Of a stretch of 64,000 nucleotides of DNA, positions 15,764 through 24,456 are shown piece after piece. The position numbers were made by a program, and so were the translations under genes. The notes beneath the pieces are model-generated. The model ran no database searches. It had not been told where the DNA came from and was given only the letters and a program-made list of their open reading frames with translations. The stretch comes from Agrococcus jejuensis (GTDB taxonomy: Bacteria; Actinomycetota; Actinomycetes; Actinomycetales; Microbacteriaceae), in NCBI RefSeq assembly GCF_900099705.1, contig NZ_LT629695.1:1364001-1428000 (forward strand), written 5' to 3'. Every line of letters starts with the position of its first letter. Position 1 is the stretch's first letter.

Positions 15764-18700
15764 TCAGCGCCGGCGGCGCGCCGCCACCGGGTGCGCACCC
15801 GCGCGCCGCACCGCCGCGCCCGCACCCAGGAGGGCGAGCGACAGCAGCAGCATGGGCAGCAGCGCGTCCACGCCCGTGCGAGGCAGCGCCCCGCCGGCCG
15901 ACGCAGCCGGCTGCATCGCAGCGGCGGGTGCGGCGACCGGCGTCGGCGCCACCACGGCCGGGGTCGGCGTCACGATGGGCGTCGGCGCGACCACCGGCGT
16001 CGGCTCGACCGTGAACGGCACGACGACCGGCTCCACGTATCCGCCCGTGCCCTCGAGCCACAGTACGAGGTCGTGCGCGCCCAGCTCGGCGTCGGCCGGG
16101 ATCGTCGCCGTGAGGGCGATCGAGCCGTCGTCGCCGACGATGCCGCGGGCGAGCTCGACGGGCGTCGAGTGCATCTCGACGATGAGCTCGGCACCGACGG
16201 GCAGGCCGTCGACCCGCACGGGGATCTCGTCGCCCGGGTGCACGACGGCGCCCGCGAGCGCGCCACCGCTCGGCGCGAGCACCGACGGCGAGAGCAGGAA
16301 CGGCGTCGTGGTGACGGGCTCGCTCCACGGGCCGCGGCCGGCGGCGTTGAGCGCCGCGACGCGGAGGTCCACGGGCGTGCCGTTCGCGAGCCCGGTGACG
16401 ATCGCCTCGGTGCCATCGGTGTCGGATGCGCTGACCCACTCGCCATCGACGCGCTGCTCGATGGCGAACGCATCAGGCGCCGAGCCGCCCGTCTCGACGG
16501 GCGCTGCGAACGTCAGCACCACGGCGCCGTCCGTCGGGATCGCCTCGAGATCGGTCGGCGCGCCGGCGACCGTCGACGGCGTCGCCGACGCGGACTCGCT
16601 CCACGCGCTCTGACCGGCGACGTTCACGGCGAGCACGCGCACTGCGTACGTCGTGCCGTTCGTGAGGCCAGACACGATCGCCGTGGTGCCGCCGATCTCT
16701 GCGTCGGCGGCCGCCCAGTCGCCGTCGCCGACGCGCTGCTCGACGACGTAGCCCGTGACGGCCGCACCGCCGTTGCCACTCGGTGCCACCCACGACAGCG
16801 CGAGGGACGCGTCGCCTCGCTCCGCCTCGAGCGCGGTCGGCGCATCCGCGACCGTCGACGGCGTGACCTCGGCGAGCACGCTCCACGCGCCGACGCCGGC
16901 GACGTTCACCGCCGCGACCCGCACCTCGTAGGCCGTGCCGTTCGCGAGCGACGAGACGACCGCGGTCGCACCCGTGACGTCGGCATCCGCCTCGACCCAG
17001 TCGCCCTCGCCGACGCGCTGCTCGACCACGTACCCGTCGATGGCCGCGCCGCCGTGGAAGGCGGGCGCGCTCCACGAGAGTGATGCCGACGCGTCGCCGC
17101 GCACGGCGACGAGCTCGGTCGGCGCATCGGCCACGGTGCGCGCCGTGACCGCGATCGGCGCGGAGCCCGAGCCGGGCCCGGCCGCGTTCACCGCGACGAC
17201 CCGCAGCGTCGCCTCGACGCCATTCGTGAGCCCGGAGACCACAGCCGACAGCCCCTCGACCTCGGCATCCGTCGCGACCCACTCGGCACCGTCGAGTCGC
17301 TCGATCGCGTAGCCGCTGATCGCCGCGCCGCCATTCGATGCCGGCTCCGCCCACGTGAGCGTCGCCGACCCGTCGCCGGGCACGACCGCGAGGTCCACCG
17401 GCGCATCCGGGGCGCGGAACGGCGTCGCAGAGGCGGATGCGCTCGGCTGGCTCGAACCCGCGACGTTCACCGCGACGACGCGGTGCTCGTACGCCGTGCC
17501 GTTCGTCAGGTCGCCGAGCACGACCGACGCACCGAGGACTCGGTCGGTGACGGCGACCCAGTCGCCGTCGACGAGACGCTCGACGACGTAGCCGTCGACC
17601 GCCGCACCACCGTCGAACGCGGGCGCCGTCCACGACGCCACGATCGCACTGTCGGTTCCCTCGACCGTGAAGGCGGAGGGAGCGTCCGGCGCTCGCCGCG
17701 GCGTCACCCTGATGATGTCGGAGGACACCGACACTCCTGCTCGCGAGACCGCGATCACGCGGAAGTCGTACGGCACGCCATCGGTGAGGTTCTGAACGAC
17801 GGCCGACGTGCTCTGCGAGGACGCGAGCTGCGTCCAGCCGAACTCGCCCCGCCGCTCGACCGAATAGCTCGTGACGGGAAGTCCACCATCGGACGCCGGT
17901 GCGGTCCATGCGAACGTCACCGAACCTGCACCCGGCGTCGCGACGACGTCGCGCGGGGCGCTGGGCACCGTCGGGACTGTCGTGGTCAGCGTTGCAGTCG
18001 GTGTGCCGCGACCGGCAGCGCTGATCGCGACGATGCGCACCTGCACCTGCTCGCCCACGGTGAGGCCTTCGATCGTCGCCTCCCTGAAGGGGGTCGGGCC
18101 TGCGAACAGCGTCCACTCCCCGTCGACGAGACGCTCGACGACGTAGCCGGTGACGGGGGAGCCGTAGCTCGACGTCGGCGGGTTCCAGAGCACGGCCACC
18201 CCCGAATCGAATGGCACGAGTCTCGGCGAGATCGGCGCGGACGGCGTACGCAGCGCGCTGCCCGTCCGCACCCCGCTCAGCCTGCTGCCGGCGGCGTTGC
18301 TCGCCACGAGGCGGAACTCGTGAACGACCCCGGGCTCGAGCCCCTCGATCAGCACCGAGCTGCCCTCGTACACCGCATCCACCGCCACCCAGACGTCACC
18401 GGCGCCGCGGCGCATTTCGACGATCAGCCGGTCGACGGGTTGTGCCGCGGTGGCGAGCGGAGGAGTCCACGTGACCAGGACGCCGCCGGGACGCGACTGC
18501 GTCGTCGGTGCCGCCGGGATCGAGGGCACGGCGATCGCGATCTGCGCGGGCGTGCTGCTGCTCCACGTGCCAGTGCCGAGAGCGTTGCTCGCGGCAACAC
18601 GGAACTCGACCGGAACGCCGAGGGAAACGACGGGCGCGAACGTCGTCGACTGGACGTTCACCGCCTGCGTGACCCAGTCCCCTCCGGCGACCCTTCGCTG

Positions 18701-20434
18701 CACGGTGTAGCTCCGAATCGGGTCGCCGCCGTCGTTCAGCGGCGGCTGCCAGGCGAGCTGGAACTGGCCAGCGACGAGCGTCGCCTGCACGTCGCGTGGC
18801 GCCATCGGCGCGCTCATCGGCAGGAACACCTGGCGCACCACCGACGCCGTGGAGCCGATCGCGTTGGTGGCGACCACGCGGACGTACGTGCTGGTGTTGC
18901 CACGCAGGCCCGCGATGGTCGCCTCGGTGCCCGAGACCGTGAGGTAGGTCGGCGTCGTCCACGTGGAGGCATCGGTGGAGGTCTGCACGAGGTACGAGTC
19001 GACGGCAGGGTCGCCGGGTCCGGGCGCCGTCCAGCGCACCACCGCGTCGCCGTTCGCGAGCACCTCGTGGTCGAGCGCGAAGGACGCCGGTCGCGGCTGC
19101 ATGACCACGGTCGCGGGGGCCCAGTCGCCGATGCCGAGCGCGTTGGTCGCCGCGAGGCGGTACTCGTACGTGCCGGAGGTCGCGTGGTTCAGTGTCACGC
19201 CGGTCGTGGACGCCTCGAGTGCGGTGGCGCTGTGCGTCGACCAGTTCGCCTGGCCGGCTGCGCGCCACTGCAGCCGGTAGCCGTTGACGGGGAGCCCCCG
19301 GGTCACGGTTGGCGTGCTCCACGTAAGGGCGGTCGCGTATCCGTCCTGGACAGCAGTCTGCGTCGCAGCGAACGCGGTCGGCGCCCCCGGGTAGCCGACG
19401 CCGGCGAACTCGATGGCAGCCGGCAGGCTCGAGCCCGATGCGGTCACGGCGACGACGGAGATCGGGCGCACCGTGCCGACCGGGAAGGCGCTGAGCGGCG
19501 CGTCGAAGGAAGTCACGTACGTCATGCGACCGACGCCGCCGTACGTGACGACGTAGTGGTCGATGGGGTCGGCGCCCGTCGATGCCGGCGGGTTCCACGA
19601 GATGCGGATGGTGTGCGCCGGCGAGAAGGGGGCCGCCCGCAGGTCGGTGGGCGCATCCGGCAGCACGTCGCGCACCGTGATGGTCGAGGAGACGGAGGCG
19701 CTGCCAGCATCGCTCGTCGCCGTCACGGTGAACGTGTGCGTGCCGAGCTGCGTCGGCGTGCCCTCGAGCACACCTGCGGCGGTCACCTGCATGCCGGTCG
19801 GGACGCCTGTCGCGGTGACCGTGGGCGTTGGCGTGCCCGCGATGGCGTACGAGAAGGCGGGCGCTGCGCGGCCGGCGAAGTAGGCGAGCGACGACGGGTC
19901 GCCCGAGATCGTCGGGGCGACGGCGCTGGACGTGACATAGGTCGTGAAGCCGACCGAGAACGCGCTGCCGCCGAAGCCGTCGCCCGGATAGCCCATGTCG
20001 ATCGGCAGTCTGGCCCGACTGCTGCCGGTGTTCGTGATGCGCAGCGTGTACGTGGCCCCGGCCGTCACCTCCATTCTTGAGAGGGTGACGCCGACAGCCG
20101 ACGCTCCAGCGCCCGCACCGCTTCCCGAGCTCGTGACGCCGTTGCCGAACACCTGGACCCCGAGCGACGCCGTGCCGAAGTCCAGTTGGATCGCGATCCG
20201 GTCGAGCGTACCCGTGATGCCGGCCGCGATCTGCTGGTCGAAGCTCGCGCCCGGCTCGAGGAAGTGGAACGTGTCGCCGGAGCTCGCCACGAAGCGCTGG
20301 TCGACGACGCTCGCGGCTTGCGCCGGTGCCGCGGGCGCGACGAGCACGCCCGCGAGCGCGGTGGTGGCGACGGCCGCGACCGCGACGATGGCGCGGAGGA
20401 GACGGTGCGGACGGACGACGGATGCTGCGGCCAT
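15764..20434 (-). CDS. LPxTG surface protein with about 12 fibronectin III repeats
   Basis: A 1556-aa wall-anchored surface protein. A signal peptide (about residues 1-40, ending AQA) is followed by a beta-rich domain, one putative-Ig domain (about 170-255, with GTPTQLGTHTFTVTATS), about 12 fibronectin type III domains in tandem (repeating ...APT..., ...W.AP...GG..., ...GY.VE..., ...NG..), a final beta domain, a Pro/Thr/Val linker and a sortase signal: LPRTG, hydrophobic stretch, basic tail. The last six repeats are very alike, which suggests recent duplication. Likely role in adhesion. A paralogue lies at 27298-30729. No sortase gene is visible nearby. Confidence 0.92.
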   Translation of the reverse strand: MAAASVVRPHRLLRAIVAVAAVATTALAGVLVAPAAPAQAASVVDQRFVASSGDTFHFLEPGASFDQQIAAGITGTLDRIAIQLDFGTASLGVQVFGNGVTSSGSGAGAGASAVGVTLSRMEVTAGATYTLRITNTGSSRARLPIDMGYPGDGFGGSAFSVGFTTYVTSSAVAPTISGDPSSLAYFAGRAAPAFSYAIAGTPTPTVTATGVPTGMQVTAAGVLEGTPTQLGTHTFTVTATSDAGSASVSSTITVRDVLPDAPTDLRAAPFSPAHTIRISWNPPASTGADPIDHYVVTYGGVGRMTYVTSFDAPLSAFPVGTVRPISVVAVTASGSSLPAAIEFAGVGYPGAPTAFAATQTAVQDGYATALTWSTPTVTRGLPVNGYRLQWRAAGQANWSTHSATALEASTTGVTLNHATSGTYEYRLAATNALGIGDWAPATVVMQPRPASFALDHEVLANGDAVVRWTAPGPGDPAVDSYLVQTSTDASTWTTPTYLTVSGTEATIAGLRGNTSTYVRVVATNAIGSTASVVRQVFLPMSAPMAPRDVQATLVAGQFQLAWQPPLNDGGDPIRSYTVQRRVAGGDWVTQAVNVQSTTFAPVVSLGVPVEFRVAASNALGTGTWSSSTPAQIAIAVPSIPAAPTTQSRPGGVLVTWTPPLATAAQPVDRLIVEMRRGAGDVWVAVDAVYEGSSVLIEGLEPGVVHEFRLVASNAAGSRLSGVRTGSALRTPSAPISPRLVPFDSGVAVLWNPPTSSYGSPVTGYVVERLVDGEWTLFAGPTPFREATIEGLTVGEQVQVRIVAISAAGRGTPTATLTTTVPTVPSAPRDVVATPGAGSVTFAWTAPASDGGLPVTSYSVERRGEFGWTQLASSQSTSAVVQNLTDGVPYDFRVIAVSRAGVSVSSDIIRVTPRRAPDAPSAFTVEGTDSAIVASWTAPAFDGGAAVDGYVVERLVDGDWVAVTDRVLGASVVLGDLTNGTAYEHRVVAVNVAGSSQPSASASATPFRAPDAPVDLAVVPGDGSATLTWAEPASNGGAAISGYAIERLDGAEWVATDAEVEGLSAVVSGLTNGVEATLRVVAVNAAGPGSGSAPIAVTARTVADAPTELVAVRGDASASLSWSAPAFHGGAAIDGYVVEQRVGEGDWVEADADVTGATAVVSSLANGTAYEVRVAAVNVAGVGAWSVLAEVTPSTVADAPTALEAERGDASLALSWVAPSGNGGAAVTGYVVEQRVGDGDWAAADAEIGGTTAIVSGLTNGTTYAVRVLAVNVAGQSAWSESASATPSTVAGAPTDLEAIPTDGAVVLTFAAPVETGGSAPDAFAIEQRVDGEWVSASDTDGTEAIVTGLANGTPVDLRVAALNAAGRGPWSEPVTTTPFLLSPSVLAPSGGALAGAVVHPGDEIPVRVDGLPVGAELIVEMHSTPVELARGIVGDDGSIALTATIPADAELGAHDLVLWLEGTGGYVEPVVVPFTVEPTPVVAPTPIVTPTPAVVAPTPVAAPAAAMQPAASAGGALPRTGVDALLPMLLLSLALLGAGAAVRRAGAHPVAARRRR

Positions 20435-20476
20435 CGGAGTGCCTTCGGCTCGTGCGACGCGAGCGGAAGCCGTCGG

Positions 20477-20497
20477 CGGAGAAGTGAATCAGGCTCA
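20477..20497 (-). promoter_or_regulatory. Upstream element shared by both LPxTG genes, copy 1
   Basis: On the minus strand this reads TGAGCC, then TGATTCACTTCTCCG, 42 nt before the start codon. Twenty of 21 positions are almost the same at 30761-30781 before the other surface-protein gene, although the sequences around them differ. A common promoter or leader element is likely. Confidence 0.55.
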
Positions 20498-20608
20498 GCA
20501 TAGGGTGAGGATGGCTCGACACGCCGAGGGAAGAGACGCGGTGTCTCCCGAACGCATCGCTCGGGGTACTCCCCGCGCGCGGCCGCGATCACGCGGCAGA
20601 TCGTTCGG

Positions 20609-21454
20609 TCAGACGAGCCCGTGCCGCACGAACGCGTTCCAGATGCCGTCGTCGAGCACGCCCGTCGTCGACTCCGACGCCCGATCGCGCACCTCGACGA
20701 CCGCATCCGCCATCGCGATGCCCACGCCGACGACGTCGAACATCTCGACGTCGTTCGACGAGTCGCCGATGCCGATCGCCTCGTCAGCCGTGAAGCCGAG
20801 CAGCGGCAGCACGTGCTCGATCGCCGCGCCCTTCGTGACGCCGGCGCGCGAGACCTCGCCCGACGCCGAGCCGAGGTGCGGCATCGTGCCGGTGATGACG
20901 TGGAAGTCGGTGCCGAGCGCCTGCGAGATGCGGGCGAAGAGGCCGAGGTCCTCGCCGATGAACATCGCCTTCGCGATGCCGTCGAGCGGCAGCGGCTCCG
21001 TCTGCACGAGCGGGCGGACCCGCGGATGCTCGTGCGGCTCGATGCCGTCGAACGTCTCCCCCGCGTGCTCGCGCAGGTAGTCGGCGTAGCGCAGGTGCAC
21101 GTGCTCGGTCGGGTACACGCCGTCGTACGCCTGCAGGTAGTAGTCGACGCCCGCATCCTCGAACACCGCGACCATGCGGGCCGTGAGCTCGGCATCCATC
21201 GTGCGCTCGAGCACCTGCTCGTCGCCGATCGCCGCGTAGCCGCCGCCGGCCGTGATCGCGCCGTCGAAGCCGATCGCCGCGACGTGCTCGGGCACCTCGC
21301 CCGGCGCGCGCCCCGTGGCGAGCAGCACCGTGTGGCCGTTCGCCCGTGCGCGCCGCACCGCCTCGACCGTGGACTCGGCGATGCGCGCCGTGTGGTCCAT
21401 GATCGTGCCGTCGACGTCGAGGAAGACGACGCGGGCGCCGGATGCGTGCGGCAT
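20609..21454 (-). CDS. Cof-type HAD hydrolase
   Basis: A 281-aa phosphatase of the haloacid dehalogenase superfamily, Cof/IIB subtype. Motif I is FLDVDGTIMD (nucleophile Asp), motif II LLATGR, and motifs III/IV lie in the C-terminal third (Lys, then GIGDSSNDVEMF). The large cap between about residues 85 and 190 is typical of Cof proteins, which dephosphorylate sugar phosphates or phosphorylated cofactors. The start at 21454 (MPHASGARVVFLD) places motif I near residue 10, as expected. Confidence 0.92.
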   Translation of the reverse strand: MPHASGARVVFLDVDGTIMDHTARIAESTVEAVRRARANGHTVLLATGRAPGEVPEHVAAIGFDGAITAGGGYAAIGDEQVLERTMDAELTARMVAVFEDAGVDYYLQAYDGVYPTEHVHLRYADYLREHAGETFDGIEPHEHPRVRPLVQTEPLPLDGIAKAMFIGEDLGLFARISQALGTDFHVITGTMPHLGSASGEVSRAGVTKGAAIEHVLPLLGFTADEAIGIGDSSNDVEMFDVVGVGIAMADAVVEVRDRASESTTGVLDDGIWNAFVRHGLV

Positions 21455-21596
21455 GGATGCCTCTCGGCTCGGGAGCGGGATGCGGCGGGCTCGGCCCACC
21501 GCATCCATCCCACCACTCGCAGGTGAACGGCAGCGAATCGGCGGGGCTGTGGATGCGGATGCAGCCTGTGGAGAGCGCGTGCGTACGGTGCCGCGC

Positions 21597-22133
21597 ATGA
21601 TCGCCACCGCACCCCGCCGCCGTCTCGCGCTCGCCGCCGCGCTGGTCGCCGCCGTCGCCCTGGGCGGCTGCGTCGCGCAGCCGCCGCCACTCGAGCCGAC
21701 GAACGAGCAGCTCGAGGCGCTCGCGCTCGACCATCACGCCGCATACGGCGATGCCATGGTCGGCACGATCGACGTCGCGACGATAGGCGTCGAGTCGACC
21801 GCCTTGCTCGAGGAGCTCGCGACGCCCGAGATCGCGGCGTTCGACTCCTCGATCGAGCTGATGCTGCTCTCGAACGGGCAACGGCTCGTGGCGCCAGCGA
21901 CGGCGACGGCCGCCACCCTGCGCTCGCAGTCCCTGCCGGCGTTCGAGGTGCTGCTCTGCGTCGACATCACGACCGTGCGCTACGAGGATGCACTCGGCCA
22001 GACCAGCGAGGGTGGCGACGCGGACCCGCTGCCGATGGTGATGCGGTACGAGCATCGGCCGGGCGACCTGCCGCTCGCGACCTGGCAGGCGCTCGAGCCC
22101 ACGCTCGAGTCCGAGTGTCCGCCGCAGCGTTGA
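21597..22133 (+). CDS. Putative lipoprotein
   Basis: A 178-aa predicted lipoprotein: a basic N-terminus (MIATAPRRR), a hydrophobic core and the lipobox ALGGC at about residue 25. The mature part is acidic with two Cys (LLCVDIT and SECPP) and belongs to no family I know; it somewhat recalls the lipoprotein at 9586-10146. The TGA stop codon lies inside the left arm of a 19-bp inverted repeat (22129-22178). Confidence 0.75.
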   Translation: MIATAPRRRLALAAALVAAVALGGCVAQPPPLEPTNEQLEALALDHHAAYGDAMVGTIDVATIGVESTALLEELATPEIAAFDSSIELMLLSNGQRLVAPATATAATLRSQSLPAFEVLLCVDITTVRYEDALGQTSEGGDADPLPMVMRYEHRPGDLPLATWQALEPTLESECPPQR

Positions 22134-22178
22134 GGGTTTCGGCCCGAAATGACATCACATCGGGCCGAAACCCTCAAC
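22129..22178. repeat. 3'-end palindromic repeat, family E copy 1
   Basis: Perfect 19-bp arms GTTGAGGGTTTCGGCCCGA (22129-22147) and TCGGGCCGAAACCCTCAAC (22160-22178) with a 12-nt loop between two convergent genes. The left arm contains the stop codon of the lipoprotein gene; the right arm ends 4 bp from the stop of the NYN gene. Sixteen bases of each arm recur exactly at 42566-42610. Confidence 0.9.
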
Positions 22179-22181
22179 TCT

Positions 22182-22727
22182 CTAGAGGAACTGCATCGGG
22201 TCGAACTCGTCGATCGGGATGACGCGCACGCGCGGCAGGCGGCTCTTGAACGCGGCGACGTCATACTCGAGGTCGAACGACTCGACGCCCGGCACGGCGC
22301 GCAGGCTCGACGCCATGAACTCCGCGAAGCCGACGATGCCGACGCGGCGCGAGCCGTCGGCCAGCGCCTCCATCTGCGGGGCGAAGTCGCTGTCGTGGCT
22401 CACGAGCATCACGTCGGCGGCGCGGTGGCGCAGCGCATCCGCCGTGCGTTGGATGGCGATGTCGACGACCTTGCCCTCGCCCTGCAGCGGCACGGGCGTG
22501 TAGCCCATCGCGAGCAGCGCCTGCACGAACGACATCGGCAGCGTCTCCTGCACGGCGAGGAAGAAGAGACCCTTCGCGTCCTGCTGCCACTCCTGCTCGG
22601 CGAAGTCGAGCAGCACGTTCCAGCGCGGCCGCTCGTGCGGCTCGGGACGGCGACCGAGCACCGACTGGCCGAGCGTCGCGTCGATGTTCTCGCCGTCGAC
22701 GAGGAGGTACGTGGTGCGCTCGGTCAT
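22182..22727 (-). CDS. NYN-domain (LabA/DUF88-like) protein
   Basis: A 181-aa protein of the NYN/PIN-like nuclease family. The conserved acidic residues are visible: LLVDGENID at the N-terminus, then QGEGKVVDIAIQ, then VSHDSDF in the middle, as in LabA-type proteins thought to cleave RNA. There is no extra C-terminal domain. The start at 22727 (MTERTTYLLVDGEN) fits the family. It stands alone between a convergent lipoprotein gene and a repeat cluster. Confidence 0.88.
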   Translation of the reverse strand: MTERTTYLLVDGENIDATLGQSVLGRRPEPHERPRWNVLLDFAEQEWQQDAKGLFFLAVQETLPMSFVQALLAMGYTPVPLQGEGKVVDIAIQRTADALRHRAADVMLVSHDSDFAPQMEALADGSRRVGIVGFAEFMASSLRAVPGVESFDLEYDVAAFKSRLPRVRVIPIDEFDPMQFL

Positions 22728-22791
22728 GGCTCGACCGTACTGCGCCCGCGGCGGGCGAGGCTGCACGTCGGTGCCCAGTGGCCGGTCGATC

Positions 22792-22861
22792 GCGTATTGC
22801 AGGCGATTCCGGGTCTGGAGGGAAGATTCCCCTCGAGAGGCGGAATCGCCTGCGAAACGCA
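22792..22861. repeat. Long hairpin element, family B type a, copy 1
   Basis: An inverted repeat of about 70 bp. Outer arms begin GCGTATTGCAGGCGATTCCG and end CGGAATCGCCTGCGAAACGC; an inner stem GAGGGAA/TTCCCCTC surrounds a short loop. A second copy lies at 33395-33467, also downstream of a minus-strand gene. Confidence 0.88.
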
Positions 22862-22880
22862 TCCAGACGGGGTGGCGGTT

Positions 22881-22954
22881 TGCGTTTCGCAGGCGATCAG
22901 GGTGGGCCGAGGGAAGATACCCCTCTGCCACCCCGGATCGCCTGCAGAACGCAG
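22881..22954. repeat. Long hairpin element, family B type b, copy 1
   Basis: An inverted repeat of about 74 bp with outer arms TGCGTTTCGCAGGCGATC and GATCGCCTGCAGAACGCA and an inner pair GGGTGG/CCACCCC. It shares its ends with type a but has a different interior. It lies 16 bp beyond the stop of the CPBP gene; copy 2 is at 33303-33377. Confidence 0.88.
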
Positions 22955-22969
22955 ACGGCGGCGAGGGCG

Positions 22970-23671
22970 TCAGCCGAGCAGGGCCGTCACGACGAGGGGG
23001 AAGAGGATCGCCAGCGTGTTGTGCACGAGGTGCGTGAGCACGCCGGGCCAGATGGATCCGGTGCGGCGGAAGAGCAGCGCGGTGGCGATGCCGACGATGA
23101 AGGCGGTGAGGAAGACGGCGTTGATGCCGTGCACGACCGCGAAGATCGCAGCGCTCACCGGCACGGAGATCCACGCCGAGAAGCGGCCGAGGGCGTTCGC
23201 GACGACGCCGCGGAAGAACGCCTCCTCGCCCAGCGGCGTCAGCACCGCGCCGAGCAGCAGCGTCGCGGCGAAGGCGGCCGCACCGCCCGCGGCGGCCGAC
23301 TGGTAGTCGGACTGGATGTTCTCGGGGGCGGGCAGGAAGAGGCTCAGCACGAGGCTCGTCAGCAGGCCGAGCGCGAAGGTGCCGAGCCCGGAGGCGGCGC
23401 CGATCGCGAGCCAACGGCCCGAGACGCGGCGCACTCCGAGCACGTCCAGTCGGCGGATGCGCACGATCCACGCGGCCGCGAAGCCGAGGAGTCCCAGCGA
23501 GCCCGAGAGCGCGTACTGCACGAGGCCGGCGATGGCGGGCTCGAACTCGAACGTGGAGAACAGCCACACGGTGGCGGCCATGCCGATCGCGAAGGCGACG
23601 GCGCCGGCGAGCAGCTCGACGATGCCGGGGCGCTGGATCGAAGGGGTGGGGGCGAGAGGCGTGTCGCTCAT
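22970..23671 (-). CDS. CPBP-family intramembrane metalloprotease
   Basis: A 233-aa membrane protein of the CPBP (CaaX protease/bacteriocin-processing, Abi) family with about seven helices. The metal and catalytic motifs are intact: LTPLGEEAFFRGVV (paired Glu), AIFAVVHG (His) and the C-terminal LTHLVHNTL (His, Asn). Members cleave substrates inside the membrane; the substrate here is unknown. The start at 23671 gives a short soluble N-terminus. Two family B hairpins follow its stop codon. Confidence 0.9.
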   Translation of the reverse strand: MSDTPLAPTPSIQRPGIVELLAGAVAFAIGMAATVWLFSTFEFEPAIAGLVQYALSGSLGLLGFAAAWIVRIRRLDVLGVRRVSGRWLAIGAASGLGTFALGLLTSLVLSLFLPAPENIQSDYQSAAAGGAAAFAATLLLGAVLTPLGEEAFFRGVVANALGRFSAWISVPVSAAIFAVVHGINAVFLTAFIVGIATALLFRRTGSIWPGVLTHLVHNTLAILFPLVVTALLG

Positions 23672-23724
23672 GGCATCCACTCGACACCGTGCCCTCGGGG
23701 CAGGGTCAAGCGGGGGCGCCACCC

Positions 23725-24456
23725 TCAGGCGTGCGTGGGCGCGTCGATGGACTCGTCGCCCGCCACGACGCGACGCGCCACCTCGGTGATCGGTGCCCGC
23801 GTGCGACGTGCCTGCGCGCGCAGCAGCGCGAATGCCGCATCGACGTCGACGCCGTGACGGAATGCCAGCACGCCCTTCGCCTGCTCGATCACGACTCGGC
23901 TGTCGAGTGCATGCGAGAGCTGCGACCGCACGAGGTCGCTCTCGACGAGCGCCCACTGCTGCAGCACGCCGATCGTCGCCACGTCGGCGAAGGCGCGCAC
24001 GACCGCGAGGTCCTCGGCGTCGAACTCGCCGGGCCGCGCCCGGAAGAGGTTGAGGGCGCCGATCGTCTGGCCGCGCAGACGCATCGGCACCGCGCACGCC
24101 GCATGGATGCCGAGCGACAGCGCCTGGTCACGAAACCCGGCCCATTCGTCGCGCACCGTCCGCACATCGGTCACCGCGACGGTCTCGCCCGTGGCAAGCG
24201 CTTCCAGGCACGGTCCCGCACCCTCGTCGAGCTGCATGAGCTCGACGAGCTTCGCACGCTCATCCGTCGACGCGAGCACCTCGACCCGACCGTCGGCGTC
24301 CGACAGCAGCACCCCGGCCGACACGGCGTCGAACAGCGCGGCGCTGCGGTCGACGAGCAGCTGCATGAGCTCCACGACGTCGTAGTCGACGACGAGCGTG
24401 TCCGACAGGGCAACGAACGTCTCGAGCAGCTCGCGCTCGCGTGTGGTCGCATTCAT
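23725..24456 (-). CDS. GAF-ANTAR RNA-binding regulator
   Basis: A 243-aa cytosolic regulator. Residues about 10-165 form a GAF sensor domain (VSAGVLLSD, GPCLEALATGE, AVPMRLRGQTIGALNLF); residues about 180-235 form an ANTAR domain (VVIEQAKGVLAFRHG, AFALLRAQARRT, ITEVARRVV), which binds paired RNA hairpins to stop transcription termination. It is the second gene of a pair: the upstream GAF-ANTAR gene overlaps it by 4 bp (ATGA). The signal and RNA targets are unknown. Confidence 0.92.
   Translation of the reverse strand: MNATTRERELLETFVALSDTLVVDYDVVELMQLLVDRSAALFDAVSAGVLLSDADGRVEVLASTDERAKLVELMQLDEGAGPCLEALATGETVAVTDVRTVRDEWAGFRDQALSLGIHAACAVPMRLRGQTIGALNLFRARPGEFDAEDLAVVRAFADVATIGVLQQWALVESDLVRSQLSHALDSRVVIEQAKGVLAFRHGVDVDAAFALLRAQARRTRAPITEVARRVVAGDESIDAPTHA

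Noticed and set aside
15764..17700. Regular repeats that could be taken for a CRISPR or tandem-repeat array
   Set aside because: The period is about 270-280 bp and codes for fibronectin domains; there are no short spacers.
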